DNA of 64,000 nt from Phytoactinopolyspora alkaliphila (GCF_010550695.1 NZ_JAAGOB010000014.1:90282-154281); one strand, 5' to 3'; positions 51,388 through 61,432 are shown, counted from the stretch's first letter. The notes: a model not told the origin generated them from the letters alone. Made by a program: numbers and translations.

Positions 51388-51679
51388 AGCGATGACGAAG
51401 AGGTGGCGCGCTGCCACGGCCGGCATCGGGATCGTGTCTTGGTCTGCTGGTGCCGTCGGCGCCTTCGTCGGTGCGAGCGGCGGCGGCGCGGCGGCCCTCA
51501 TAGGGGCCGGGCTCGCTTGTGGCGGCTTCGCCGCGATCGGACGATGGCCATCACGGATCAGCATGTCCGGAACGACGGTGTCGTGGGAGGGCATCGCCGA
51601 AGGAAATGACACCATTGGCGGACGCCAAGAACACGTCGGGCAACCCGACGGACGTGGTGCTTGGAACTCGCAAGCCTAG
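51371..51679 (+). CDS. Small membrane protein overlapping the HTH gene
   Basis: 102 residues starting inside the HTH gene (GTG 51371 or the ATG four codons later). Two hydrophobic stretches follow a basic N-terminus: ATAGIGIVSWSAGAVGAFVG and GAAALIGAGLACGGFAAIG. The remainder is short and polar. No family recognised. The HTH plus small membrane protein layout recalls regulator/effector pairs such as toxin-antitoxin or phage-type modules, but no known toxin motif is visible. Confidence 0.55.
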   Translation: MVSMNRAMTKRWRAATAGIGIVSWSAGAVGAFVGASGGGAAALIGAGLACGGFAAIGRWPSRISMSGTTVSWEGIAEGNDTIGGRQEHVGQPDGRGAWNSQA

Positions 51680-52008
51680 TTGTGCGGGGCGATAAAATTG
51701 CCGTGCAGGTGGGAATCGACTCGACCCCGGTACTCGGGTGTCTTAGGTTTCTCGATGTACGCAGAAACTTGCGAATCTCTCTTGCTCCCAGCACGTGTTG
51801 CTCATTCGTATAAACAATGAGTCGACACCATTCAGGATTTCATCTGAAACCATTGAACATGTATCGACTTCTGTCGACACTCCTCTCTTAAAGCTCCCCG
51901 CCCTGGTGCGAGAAACGGACCCCGTGCAACACCTCGGCTAGAGCGAGATACTCGAACGACGGTGGCTATGGGATCTACGCGTTTAGTCATCGGCGAGCCG
52001 ATGGTGCC
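51680..52008. other. Intergenic stretch at a composition boundary
   Basis: About 330 bases with direct repeats GTCGACAC at 51821-51828 and 51873-51880, and clearly higher AT content than before. No gene is supported. It marks the left edge of the AT-richer segment. Confidence 0.5.
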
Positions 52009-53607
52009 GTGGAGGCGTGCCGAGAGGATCCATCATTGAAGTCCGTCAAACCAGGGTGTCACACGAGGACTCGGCGGCGCTCGATACCTACGCACCGTCG
52101 GGTACTCCTCACAACAATTGGACTATTTATCGCCATCTTTATGGCAACTTTGTCGGGCGCGATCATAGTAAATGCCTTGCCACGTATTATCGAGGATCTC
52201 GACGGAACACAAAGGCAATATAGTTGGGTGTTCGCTGCGCCGCTCGTTACCGCGACGGTCGCCACGACAGTCTGGGGAAGGCTGGCCGATCGTACAAGTA
52301 AAAAGCGGTTGGCCCAAGCATCAGTATTGATCTTCATACTTGGATCGATACTCACTGGCCTTGCAAAGAACACAGAGGTGCTAATCGGGCTAAGGGGCAT
52401 TCAAGGTGTAGGCGTTGGTGGACTTCTCTCATTGGTCCACATAGTAATGGCGTCAATGATCCCTTCGCGCGAGAGGGGTCGATATATGGGGTATCTCGGA
52501 GTTGTTACCGCGTTAGCAATCGTGGCCGGACCATTGTTGGGCGGCATCATCGTTGACACGCCTGTGCTTGGATGGCGCTGGTGTTTTTGGATAGGAGTAC
52601 CAGTGGGCGTGGTGGCCTTGCTGTTGCTTGAGTGCATGCCGCCGTTGCGTACACCTGTCAGCCACACTGGAAACAGCGTTCTAGGTGCCATACTCTTATT
52701 ATCGTCCATTAGCACACTATTAGTCTGGGTCACGCTGGTTGGTGATTTGTTCGAATGGAGTTCGTGGCCTAGTGCAACTGTAGCTGGCGGGGGGATAGCG
52801 CTCGCCATATTGGCATGGCTAGTCGAACGGGGCTCGACCGATCCCGTTGTGCCCTTGCGCATAATCCGAAAGCGAACGATGGCCTTGGCGATTACAGCTA
52901 GCATGGCGGTCGCCATCGTCACGATGAGCACGCTCGTGCACGCTGCGCAGTACTTTCAGATCACGCGGGGCTACACGCCCACACAGTCAGGCGCCTTGGT
53001 CGTTCCGATGATGCTCGGACTAATGTGTGCGATGTTTGTCTCAGGACACATGGTGACACGCACCGGGCGTTGGAAAGGGCATCTGATCGTGGGGACGGCG
53101 TTAGCAACGGTCGGAATTGCGCTGCTTGGCACCATAAATCAAGCGACGTCATTGGTTCACCTGGGCATCTATATGTCTCTGCTGGGGAGCGGACTTGGCG
53201 CATGCACGCAGAACCTGATCCTCGTCGCACAGGACAGTCTTATGTACAGAGACCTCGGCGCTGGCACCTCCATCATGGCATTCTTCCAATCGCTGGGAAG
53301 CGCTGCGGGTGTGACGTTTCTCGGTACGCTACTGGCACTCAAGTCGGAACAAGTCTTCGCAGACGGCATGGCTGCGCATCCAGGCACCGGTGAGTGGATC
53401 GGAGAAGGTGAGATTCTGAGCTGGATCCAGACGAGACCGGTTCCAGGCCCAACTCGCGATCTTGCTGAACGCGCCTATGGCGAGGCGATAGCGCTGACCT
53501 TCCATGTATCCGCTGGCGCAGCTTTGGCCGCGTTCGTTGCGGTCCTGTTCCTTCCGGCCGTTTCGTTGCGGACGACGGTTGGGCGTGTGGAGGCCCCAAA
53601 CGAGTAG
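52009..53607 (+). CDS. MFS transporter, DHA2 (14-helix) drug:proton antiporter type
   Basis: 532 residues from GTG 52009 (later starts such as the codon before SVKPGCH are possible). Conserved features are motif A GRLADRTSKKRL after helix 2, LRGIQGVGVGGLLSLVHIVM, the RERGRYMGYLGVVTALAIVA region of motif C type with GPLLGGIIVDTPVLGWRW, and a long C-terminal half giving 14 predicted helices. It should export a hydrophobic compound. Third-position AT content is higher than in the first 50 kb, hinting at transfer. The nearest regulator is the small HTH upstream. Confidence 0.9.
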   Translation: MEACREDPSLKSVKPGCHTRTRRRSIPTHRRVLLTTIGLFIAIFMATLSGAIIVNALPRIIEDLDGTQRQYSWVFAAPLVTATVATTVWGRLADRTSKKRLAQASVLIFILGSILTGLAKNTEVLIGLRGIQGVGVGGLLSLVHIVMASMIPSRERGRYMGYLGVVTALAIVAGPLLGGIIVDTPVLGWRWCFWIGVPVGVVALLLLECMPPLRTPVSHTGNSVLGAILLLSSISTLLVWVTLVGDLFEWSSWPSATVAGGGIALAILAWLVERGSTDPVVPLRIIRKRTMALAITASMAVAIVTMSTLVHAAQYFQITRGYTPTQSGALVVPMMLGLMCAMFVSGHMVTRTGRWKGHLIVGTALATVGIALLGTINQATSLVHLGIYMSLLGSGLGACTQNLILVAQDSLMYRDLGAGTSIMAFFQSLGSAAGVTFLGTLLALKSEQVFADGMAAHPGTGEWIGEGEILSWIQTRPVPGPTRDLAERAYGEAIALTFHVSAGAALAAFVAVLFLPAVSLRTTVGRVEAPNE

Positions 53608-54212
53608 GTCGACGGGTGGCAAGTCGCGTGCAGCTCAGTGCCTTGAATGCGCGTCATTGTCAGCTATCGATACCGTTTTGGCGAACAGCCCTTCTCATCT
53701 CTTGAACCTTGGGCAAGTTGCCATCGTCCGTGCGCTCGTTCAGATCGCTGGGTCTGTTATGCGGTTCGATGCGTGCTGCAGGCCAGCGTATAGCCTCGCG
53801 TCGAGGCGGCTGGGAACTGGCCTTCGCACAGCCTGACCCGCAACAGCAACATACGTCTCCGAAACCGTGAGTGGGCATCGGGGCACCCGCGGATGCCGTC
53901 TGTGATGTCCCTGTGAGGTCGACGCCGGCGCTGGCGAAGCCGCAGCGCGGTGCGCCAAACGAAGGTGCGTGGAGGGGGCGGTGCCGAGACTTGACGATCG
54001 ACGCAGCCGAGCCGTTGTTGTTGACACGGTGGCGGCTCGGGGGGAAGATGAAATGAAATGGGCTGACCGCTACGCAAAACGCGTCGAAGTCGAAGGAGGG
54101 CGGGCCTGGGCATCTCACCCTGGCTGGTATCGCCAGGACGCATGGGCGAACGCATACATGGCTTCGCTGCCGCCAAGGTCGTCGTTCGGACCAGTGGCGG
54201 GGAGGGCGAAGG
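53608..54212. other. Intergenic stretch, decayed sequence possible
   Basis: About 600 bases. A plus-strand frame at 53969-54289 has a protein-like part (KWADRYAKRVEVEGGRAWAS) but overlaps the FAD oxidoreductase start and has no recognised family. Otherwise nothing is supported. Confidence 0.45.
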
Positions 54213-55637
54213 GTGACGTCATCAGGTGGAGGCTGGATGAAGTTCTTCCAGGAAGAAGCGCGCCATACACCGATCGCAAGCGGCGCTGACGTCATCGTGT
54301 GCGGCGGGGGGCCGGCCGGCTTTGCGGCTGCTGTGGCTGCCGCTCGCACGGGTGCAAAGACGGTGCTCTTGGAGGCCCACGGTTGCCTCGGAGGGGTTTG
54401 GACATCGGGCGCGCTCAGTTGGATTATCGAAGCAGACAAGCCAGGTATCCTCTCCGAACTTACCGAGACCCTCGACAGCTGGGGCGCCCGTGCCGGAGGA
54501 GATGAACTGAACTTTGGCTATGACGTAGAAGCGATGAAGTATGTGCTGGACGAAATATCACACGCAGCCGGCATCCAGACGCAGCTGCATACTCGGGTAG
54601 TTTCCGCCGCCCGCGACGCGGCAAATCGAATGACCACGGTGATAACGGAATCTAAGTCGGGACGCCAAGCCTGGAACGCAAACGTCTTCGTGGACGCTAC
54701 CGGCGACGGCGACGTCGCCGCACAGGTTGGATGTGACTTCGACTATGGCCACCCCGAGACCGGTGAGGCGCAGCCCATGAGTTTAATGGCGCTCTTCACG
54801 GGGGTGAAACTCGATGAGATCGAGGAGTATGTATCGGGCGGCCGCCGGGGAAGAGCGGCTGAGCGAGCCACCTACCCTAATGGCCATGATCCCAGACAGG
54901 CCCTCCTAGGGGAGTTTGAGCGCGCAGGCCTTTCGCCATCTTACTCTGCGCCTACAATCTGGTGCATCTATGAGAACCTCTATGCCTTAATGGCCAACCA
55001 CGAATACGGAATCTCATCGACGAGTGCTGAACAGATCACGAGCGCAACAATGAACGCGCGAGCCGAAATACATGAACTTGCCCGCGGTTTACGGTCCTTG
55101 GGCGGACGCTGGGCACAGTTTCGTATTGTCTCCACCGGTGCGCAGATAGGTGTTAGAGAAGGTCGAAGAATTCATGGACGTTATTCGGTAAGCCTAGAGG
55201 ATATCCGGTCAGGTCAGAAGCACTCCGACGCGATATGTCGCGTAAGGTCGGGTGCAGACGTTCATTCGCTACGCAGAGATGAAGGCGGCTTTTTAAGTTC
55301 CGCTGCCACTGCGGTCGATGGGCGTGCGAGAGGCGACACCATAGCCCAGGTCAATCCTTACGACATACCGCTAAGGGCTCTGATTGCCCGAGACGTCGAT
55401 GGGTTGATGTTAGCGGGACGTTGCATAAGCGGCGACTTCTACGCACACTCGAGCTACCGCGTCACGGGAAATGCCGTTGCGATGGGGCAAGCTGCAGGCA
55501 CAGTCGCGGCTCTAGCGGCGAAGTCGGCGACCTTGCCACATGCTGTGCCGTGGTCACATGTGCAAGATGCGATCGGTCAGTTGAATCTAATCTGCGAACA
55601 GAAGCGCATGCAGGTGACAGACGTCCAACGAGTATGA
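54213..55637 (+). CDS. FAD-dependent oxidoreductase (FAD_oxidored, PF12831 type)
   Basis: 474 residues from GTG 54213, which has GGAGGG six bases upstream; ATG 54237 is an alternative. The FAD motif VIVCGGGPAGFAAAVAAA is near residues 27-44, followed by LEAHGCLGGVWTSGALSWII, the mid-domain VDATGDGDVAAQVGCDFDY, and the C-terminal LMLAGRCISGDFYAHSSYRV with AVAMGQAAG. The family oxidises or dehydrates sugars and related polyols and often lies beside sugar ABC importers; a dipeptide-type importer follows here. It lacks the C-terminal beta domain seen as a stray remnant at 0.9-1.4 kb. Confidence 0.9.
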   Translation: MTSSGGGWMKFFQEEARHTPIASGADVIVCGGGPAGFAAAVAAARTGAKTVLLEAHGCLGGVWTSGALSWIIEADKPGILSELTETLDSWGARAGGDELNFGYDVEAMKYVLDEISHAAGIQTQLHTRVVSAARDAANRMTTVITESKSGRQAWNANVFVDATGDGDVAAQVGCDFDYGHPETGEAQPMSLMALFTGVKLDEIEEYVSGGRRGRAAERATYPNGHDPRQALLGEFERAGLSPSYSAPTIWCIYENLYALMANHEYGISSTSAEQITSATMNARAEIHELARGLRSLGGRWAQFRIVSTGAQIGVREGRRIHGRYSVSLEDIRSGQKHSDAICRVRSGADVHSLRRDEGGFLSSAATAVDGRARGDTIAQVNPYDIPLRALIARDVDGLMLAGRCISGDFYAHSSYRVTGNAVAMGQAAGTVAALAAKSATLPHAVPWSHVQDAIGQLNLICEQKRMQVTDVQRV

Positions 55638-55829
55638 CGGTCCGCTTACGGCCACTGAGGACCGATGCAACCGGATGAAATGAGATGCTAACTGAAAACC
55701 CAAATCTGAAATCCGATGTAAGCATGCTGGCCCGCTCAGTTCGAGCATGAACGATTTTCTACTACAGCGGTTCCTCTGTTCGCTCAATGCGGCATCAAAT
55801 ACGGATAAGAGATGAAGGGTGAAGTGATT

Positions 55830-57488
55830 ATGAAGTCGACAACTCGTATACGTAGACACGAAGCCTTCGTTGCTGCAGCTACTGCGTTGGTCATTGTGGG
55901 TTGCAGCCAGGGAACTAGCAATTCACCGGGGAACGATGAAAGTGACGCCGCCGACGCCACAGGTCGAGACACCTTAGAGGTCGCGATTGCTCAAGAGCCG
56001 ACAGATCTAGTCCCATATACGGCTGGTCAACAGGGCAAGAGCATGACCTTCGATCTGGTTTTCATGCCACTGTTGTATACGGACGACGAGAACGAAGTGC
56101 AGTCCGACATCCTTGAATCATGGGAGCTCGACGACAGCGCAACGACCGTGACTCTCCGACTTCGAGACAACCTCACGTGGAGTGATGGAGAGCAGCTTAC
56201 CTCCGCCGACGTGGTCATGACCCTTACTCAAGCGCTCGATCCGAACATAAGTATCATGGCTGGGCCCATGGCCGGAGTAGTGGGCACGGACGAATTCGCA
56301 GAGGGCGCGGCAAACGAAATCTCAGGTCTTTCAGCGCCAGATGAGAAAAGCGTCGTAATTGATTTGGCGGATCCTGACGCGACCTGGCTTCCGAATCTCG
56401 TCTTGCGAAAGCTGCCAATATTGCCTCAACACATTCTGGGCGAGGTGCCGCACGATGAATTGGCCGAGCACGAGTTCTTTCGTACAGTCCCGGTATCCAG
56501 CGGCCCATATACCCTGAAGGAACATCAGTCTGGACAGTATCTGGAATTTGAGAAGAACATGGAATGGCAACCTGGAGCTGCCTTCGACCGGGTCACATTC
56601 CGGGTGGTGTCTGTTGACGTGATGAGCGCTCAATTAGAGACCGGTGAGATTCAATTCATGTTCTCTATCGACCCGACGGACGTAGAAAGAGTCGGGGCCT
56701 TAGAGAGCATCGAAGTTGAATCTACTTCAGGCATCGCGCCGGGCGTATGGGCCATACAGCATTTTGAACCGCTACTGGATCCCCAAGTCAGGCAAGCAAT
56801 GGCTTACGCGATTGACAGGGAGGCAATTTGCGACGCGGTATACAAGGGATACTGTGAGACGCCGATTGCGAACATCCGCCAACTCGGCCCTGAATGGGCA
56901 ATACCGGAAGACGACGTTACGGAATATCGATATAATCCGGAGCGTGCACGGCAGCTTCTGGATGAGGCGGGATGGGATTCTGACACTGAACTGACGTTCC
57001 TCCTGTTTGCCCACGTGACCGGTGCTCCGAAGCGCGCGATAGAGATCGCCCAGGGAAATATGGCAGACGTCGGCATCAACTGGTCGATCGAAACGATAGA
57101 TGTGGCAGAGTTTCTCGATAGAGCGGCGGAGGAGCCAGATTCGTTCCATGGATTCTATACCGCTGGAGCCGACTTCACTGTAGATCCGAGTTCGGTCGAG
57201 GCGTACACGTCGTGCGAGAGTCACTATCCCAATGGCTCGAATATCATTAGGTATTGTAATGAGGAGCTGGATGACCACTGGCGTACGGGTCGACGCGAAT
57301 CCTCCGCCGAAAAGCGTGCAGCGGTCTATCAACGTGCGTTCCGATTGCTCAATGAAGAAGTGCCGGAAATCTATCTCCTCGTCCCGGACTCAATAATTGC
57401 CTACGACTCGAGGCTCAAAGGCGTGCGAGTGCATAGCAACAAAGACATGCAGTTCTGGAATATCGGAGAGTGGACCTGGGAAGAGTAG
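55830..57488 (+). CDS. ABC transporter substrate-binding lipoprotein, family 5
   Basis: ATG 55830 gives 552 residues with a lipoprotein signal, hydrophobic AATALVIVGC as the lipobox region and a Ser/Asn/Asp-rich linker. Family 5 blocks are LEVAIAQEPTDLVPYTAGQQ, LRLRDNLTWSDGEQLTSADV and VRQAMAYAIDREAICDAVYK. ATG 55812 is an alternative start with a poorer ribosome site. It is followed by two permeases of the Dpp type. Composition is AT-richer than the other family 5 protein at 11-13 kb, and sequence similarity between them is low, so they are not duplicates. Confidence 0.9.
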   Translation: MKSTTRIRRHEAFVAAATALVIVGCSQGTSNSPGNDESDAADATGRDTLEVAIAQEPTDLVPYTAGQQGKSMTFDLVFMPLLYTDDENEVQSDILESWELDDSATTVTLRLRDNLTWSDGEQLTSADVVMTLTQALDPNISIMAGPMAGVVGTDEFAEGAANEISGLSAPDEKSVVIDLADPDATWLPNLVLRKLPILPQHILGEVPHDELAEHEFFRTVPVSSGPYTLKEHQSGQYLEFEKNMEWQPGAAFDRVTFRVVSVDVMSAQLETGEIQFMFSIDPTDVERVGALESIEVESTSGIAPGVWAIQHFEPLLDPQVRQAMAYAIDREAICDAVYKGYCETPIANIRQLGPEWAIPEDDVTEYRYNPERARQLLDEAGWDSDTELTFLLFAHVTGAPKRAIEIAQGNMADVGINWSIETIDVAEFLDRAAEEPDSFHGFYTAGADFTVDPSSVEAYTSCESHYPNGSNIIRYCNEELDDHWRTGRRESSAEKRAAVYQRAFRLLNEEVPEIYLLVPDSIIAYDSRLKGVRVHSNKDMQFWNIGEWTWEE

Positions 57489-57597
57489 ATGTTTGTAGTT
57501 GACGGCGTGGGTGGCCCATTGAGCGGTGGCGAAACGGGCGTCTTGGCCGAGGTCGCATGGGGCGCATAGCAACAATCACCGAGGGAGGTGTGATGCG

Positions 57598-58560
57598 ATG
57601 CTGAGGTATACAACCCGGCGGGTTCTGATTTCCGTCCCCGTCCTGTTTGGCATCCTGCTCTTGTCGTTCGTGTTTGTTCAAATGCTCCCGGGTGATCCTA
57701 TGCGGGCGCTGATGAGTCCGGAAGAGGCCGCGGCCGCATCGCCGGAGTATCTCAAACGGAGGCGCGCCGAGCTGGGCTTGGACGGTACCATATGGGCACA
57801 GTACGTCGCGTGGATTCGTGAGGTACTGGGCGGAAATCTCGGATACTCGTTTCATCGCCGCGATTCGGTCATTGAGATTATCGGCGAGCGCATCGGCGCC
57901 ACAAGTATGCTAGTTGGGGCGAGCGTTGCCATAGCGCTCCCACTGGGAGTGGTGATGGGCGTTTTGGCGGCGTTAAAGAAGAATAGTGCCTTCGACTATG
58001 CCTCCGCAGGCGTAAGTATGTTTGCCATATCGATACCCAGTTTCTTTCTGGGGCTAAGTGCTATTTATATCTTCTCATTGAGATTGGGAATCTTGCCGAG
58101 CGGTGGAATGCGAACGTTCGCCAATGACAACAATACAGTGGTTGATACGATGCATCATCTGTTGTTGCCGGCGTGTGTACTCGCGGCGGTTTTAGTCGGG
58201 CCCTACGTCAGGTTCACAAGACAGAGCATGCTCGAGGTCCTTCACCAGGACCATTTGGTTACTGCAAGGGCCAAAGGTGTTTCAACTGCCGGCACTGTCG
58301 TCCGACACGGTCTGCGCAATGCGCTCGTCCCATTAACGACGGTGCTGGCTATCCAGGTTCCCGCACTACTAGCGGGAACCGTTGTTATCGAAACTATTTT
58401 CGCCTGGCCGGGTGTCGGAAGGCTGGTCCTGGAAGCGATCACAAGTCGGGACTATCCAGTTATAATAGGCGTAGTACTCATGAGTGCCGTACTGGTGATG
58501 CTTTTCAATCTTTTCGCTGATCTGCTGGCAGCTGTTCTGGATCCGAGGATAAGAATATGA
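57598..58560 (+). CDS. ABC transporter permease, DppB-like
   Basis: ATG 57598 follows GAGGGAGGTG and gives 320 residues: LRYTTRRVLISVPVLFGILL, VFVQMLPGDPMRALMSPEEA, the EAA-type loop ARAKGVSTAGTVVRHGLRNA and FAWPGVGRLVLEAITSRDYP. Standard length for the family. It overlaps the DppC-like gene by 4 bp. Confidence 0.92.
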   Translation: MLRYTTRRVLISVPVLFGILLLSFVFVQMLPGDPMRALMSPEEAAAASPEYLKRRRAELGLDGTIWAQYVAWIREVLGGNLGYSFHRRDSVIEIIGERIGATSMLVGASVAIALPLGVVMGVLAALKKNSAFDYASAGVSMFAISIPSFFLGLSAIYIFSLRLGILPSGGMRTFANDNNTVVDTMHHLLLPACVLAAVLVGPYVRFTRQSMLEVLHQDHLVTARAKGVSTAGTVVRHGLRNALVPLTTVLAIQVPALLAGTVVIETIFAWPGVGRLVLEAITSRDYPVIIGVVLMSAVLVMLFNLFADLLAAVLDPRIRI

Positions 58561-59510
58561 GACCTCGGCGGTGGTCATTGAAGGGCAAGTTCGCTGGGCG
58601 GCTTAGTGCCCATAGGGGCGGCACCTTGGGCGAAGTAGATCTGTACGGGACGACTCGTGCTTCCGTTTCGCCGGTGAGTATGGGAGTCAGGCGATTTCGT
58701 GGCCATCGGCTGGCGACATTCGGCGTAGTGTTTATAGCAATACTGGTTATGGTGGCAATAGTTGGTCCTCTCCTGCCCATACCTGACCCGAACTTGGTTG
58801 ATGCTTCGGCGGTACGCAATAGACCGAGTTTCGAGCATTGGCTTGGCACAGATTCGGTGGGGAGGGACGTGGCAAGCCGATTGGTGCATGGCGCAAGAGT
58901 GTCTTTGACGGTGGGCATCTGTGCAGCGATATCAGCTACTCTGATTGGTGCGATCCTCGGACTGATGGCAGGCGTTGCTGGAGGTTGGGTAGATTCCGTC
59001 ATAATGCGCTTGGTAGACATCGTACTGTCGTTTCCGTCCCTTGTTGTAATTCTCCTACTTGTAGCAATCCTCGGGCCAAGTCTGTTCACGATTATTATTG
59101 TAATTGCGCTCTTTGAGTGGCCCATGGCCTGTCGGATCGTTCGACAGGTGTCATTGTCGGTAAAGGAAACCGAGTATGTGTCGATCTCGCGCGCTATAGG
59201 TTCTAGTGACTTCCAGACTATGTATCGCCACATGGTTGGCCCGGTTATATCGCCGCTTACGGTCGTGGTGACATTACTCAGCGCTGGCGCGATTTTGCTT
59301 GAGGCTGCCCTGTCGTTCCTTGGCCTAGGCGTAGAGCACCCGCAAGCGAGCTGGGGTGGCATGCTGCAAGACGCTCAGTCGCTCACCATTCTTCAGGAGA
59401 TGCCATGGCTGTGGCTGCCGCCTGGGATTGCGATTGCCTTGACGGTGCTTGCTCTAAACTTTATTGGGGACGCATTGCGGGACGCGTTTGATCCACGCCA
59501 GAGCCCCTAG
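58557..59510 (+). CDS. ABC transporter permease, DppC-like
   Basis: 317 residues starting at the ATGA overlap. A 45-residue cytoplasmic leader precedes RLATFGVVFIAILVMVAIVG; GTDSVGRDVASRLVHGARVS and the loop ISRAIGSSDFQTMYRHMVGP are the DppC markers, with FLGLGVEHPQASWGGMLQDA near the end. No ATPase gene follows within the window, so the importer must borrow ATP-binding subunits or has lost them. Confidence 0.92.
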   Translation: MRPRRWSLKGKFAGRLSAHRGGTLGEVDLYGTTRASVSPVSMGVRRFRGHRLATFGVVFIAILVMVAIVGPLLPIPDPNLVDASAVRNRPSFEHWLGTDSVGRDVASRLVHGARVSLTVGICAAISATLIGAILGLMAGVAGGWVDSVIMRLVDIVLSFPSLVVILLLVAILGPSLFTIIIVIALFEWPMACRIVRQVSLSVKETEYVSISRAIGSSDFQTMYRHMVGPVISPLTVVVTLLSAGAILLEAALSFLGLGVEHPQASWGGMLQDAQSLTILQEMPWLWLPPGIAIALTVLALNFIGDALRDAFDPRQSP

Positions 59511-60352
59511 TGGCTCCCGGTGCTTGAAAACGAGGCTCATGTGCATTGAAGTCTAAAGTTTGGATGCGGGTCTCGCCAGGAGCGTCTTGTCGGAGTAGTT
59601 ATGTGCGGCCGGCAGGAGGCACTTGGGGCCGGCAGTCTCCTTCGGGACCAATACTGATGCGTACTCGTACGAGAATGCCGTGGTTGAGTTGCCCGACGTC
59701 GATAGGCGTGGGTCAAGCGCCTTACGTTGATGAGTACCGGTTGGGCCGAGCCTGGGCTTTCCGGCGATGCTAGTGGCGGCCTGACGGCATGGAGGCGTTC
59801 GTCGACACGGGCACCTGCCATGTCCTTGGGATAATCGATGACCGCGACAGCACCGCATCGAGGACTCGCTCGATGTGTCGCACCGAGGCGGGGGCGGGAC
59901 GAGATCGAGGTGGTCGTGATCGACCCGTCCGCGACGGTGCGGGCCGCCCTGGATCAAGGGCCACCGGGGCAGTCGGTGCGAACTTGCGTGTACCGACCTC
60001 GACACCGCCCGCGGCATGCTGGGCGTCACCGTCGCGTTAGCTGACCTGGCCAAAGACTGGCGGTGTGGTGTACGCCGGTTGATTCTGCGTCAAGTACTGG
60101 TTGGGCGATGACCGCGTCGGCGGTGTCGCTGGTGATGGCATCCTCGCCCTCGGTGGTGTCGATCCGCGTCATGCTGCTACCGGTCAGAGGTCGGTAGGCG
60201 CCCTCAGGCTGCCAGGTATCTTGCTACGCAGCCACCGGCGCGCACCAGCAGCGCATACGCTTGAATCAGAACGCCACCATGTCCAACCGCGGATAGCCAG
60301 GTACGCTGTCGGCGTCGGTCTACGGGCCGGGGCTGATGCCGATCACGGCGCT
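59511..60352. other. Mobile-element debris zone
   Basis: About 840 bases with no intact gene between the importer and the pyruvyl-transferase-like gene. The middle (about 59770-60060) contains the transposase-like fragment described separately; the flanks have no recognisable coding content. Confidence 0.5.
59770..60060 (+). pseudogene. Transposase remnant, possibly ISL3 family
   Basis: Pieces in two plus frames read TCHVLGIIDDRDST, then DEIEVVVIDPSATVRAALDQ, then CTDLDTARGMLGVTVALADL. The middle piece, a strand followed by the Asp-Pro and helix, resembles the second catalytic Asp region of ISL3-type DDE transposases. No inverted repeats were located. Frame changes make it non-functional. 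Family call is tentative. Confidence 0.45.
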
Positions 60353-61432
60353 TCAAACTCTGTTGAGATACTCCAGTGCCGTTCGGCGCGCAGTATCTCC
60401 ATCGTCGGCCCAGGTCGCGAGATGACTGTTCATGGTCCACGTGTCGTAGAAGCCGCGTACCTTTCCGAATGAGTTGTCAAGAACAGAATGGGGAATGCCC
60501 AGCATCAGGCATAGAATGTGACCGTGCAGCTTGCCAGTTACTACGTACCTGGACGACGCAAGAATGTCTAGCCCTCGCTCGAGTCCGCCACGCGACAGTG
60601 GCTGAAATGTGAGGGCGTAGGGCTTCCATAGGTGTTGGCGTAGGTACGAACTCCGAATCAGCAGTCGGCCAAGATGTATGTGGACAAGTCGCGCCAGCGC
60701 AGCGTCCCATGGCCATGATCGTTCTGCAGGCATTGGTCGTGTCCATTCAACCATCTGCGTGTCGACATCTGGAGGCGGTCCTCCATGATCAACATACTCA
60801 TCGTCGCCCGGACGCCACGCCATCCATGTCAAGTCAACTGTGGGAACGCAGCTCGAGCGGTCCAGCGGCCCGAGAGCGAAGGCCATGTCGGGGGTGAGCC
60901 GTATATCTCCTGCTATGTGAGCCCGTGCTCTGCGTTCGCTGATCCTATCTCGCACCATGACCACGACGTCTCCGTGTTCAGCTATGGCCTGACCCATGCT
61001 ACTGGCGTATGCTTCATCGCGAAAATGAACTGCGATGGGCAGCTGTACTATCGGGACTCCTTGATATGATCGAAGTAGATCCATTCTTGTGCGCTGCGGG
61101 CTTCCCGGGAAATCGTACATATCACCAAAATCACCGCCTCCAATGAGCAGGATGGGTCCACGAGGCGCCGCTCGTTCGAGAGCTTGAGGTGAATACGTGT
61201 CCATTGCACACTCGTATACAATCTTCACGCCGAGGCGTCGTAGAACGGCCTTAGCGCCGAGCCAGATGGCGAGATCGCCAGGGTTCCACATCCGCTTCGG
61301 ATAGGACTTGGCTAGATTGTGAAAGTTGACTAAGGCGACTTCCTTGGCGCCGCGAAGTACGTCCCGTACATCGTCATCTAGACGCGACTTTAGCTCACAT
61401 AATAGCTTGATGTCGGGGTTCGTGCTATTCAT
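60353..61432 (-). CDS. Polysaccharide pyruvyl transferase family protein
   Basis: 359 residues with blocks typical of the family: VALVNFHNLAKSYPKRMWNP with the NxGDxA-type GDLAIWLGAKAV, ILLIGGGDFGDMYD, DRISERRARAHIAGDIRLTP followed by DMAFALG, and TGKLHGHILCLMLGIPHSVL with the conserved His-Gly-His. These enzymes transfer pyruvate from PEP to a sugar hydroxyl in surface polysaccharide or glycolipid synthesis. It is AT-richer than the window average, isolated from any polysaccharide operon except the GT1 gene 750 bp away. Confidence 0.85.
   Translation of the reverse strand: MNSTNPDIKLLCELKSRLDDDVRDVLRGAKEVALVNFHNLAKSYPKRMWNPGDLAIWLGAKAVLRRLGVKIVYECAMDTYSPQALERAAPRGPILLIGGGDFGDMYDFPGSPQRTRMDLLRSYQGVPIVQLPIAVHFRDEAYASSMGQAIAEHGDVVVMVRDRISERRARAHIAGDIRLTPDMAFALGPLDRSSCVPTVDLTWMAWRPGDDEYVDHGGPPPDVDTQMVEWTRPMPAERSWPWDAALARLVHIHLGRLLIRSSYLRQHLWKPYALTFQPLSRGGLERGLDILASSRYVVTGKLHGHILCLMLGIPHSVLDNSFGKVRGFYDTWTMNSHLATWADDGDTARRTALEYLNRV

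Noticed and set aside
51821..51880. Direct repeats GTCGACAC as an attachment site
   Set aside because: Only 8 bp, no integrase gene nearby and no matching copy noticed at the far end of the AT-rich segment.
53969..54289. Open frame upstream of the FAD oxidoreductase
   Set aside because: It overlaps the better-supported oxidoreductase start, and its C-terminal part is a shadow of that gene; no family recognised.
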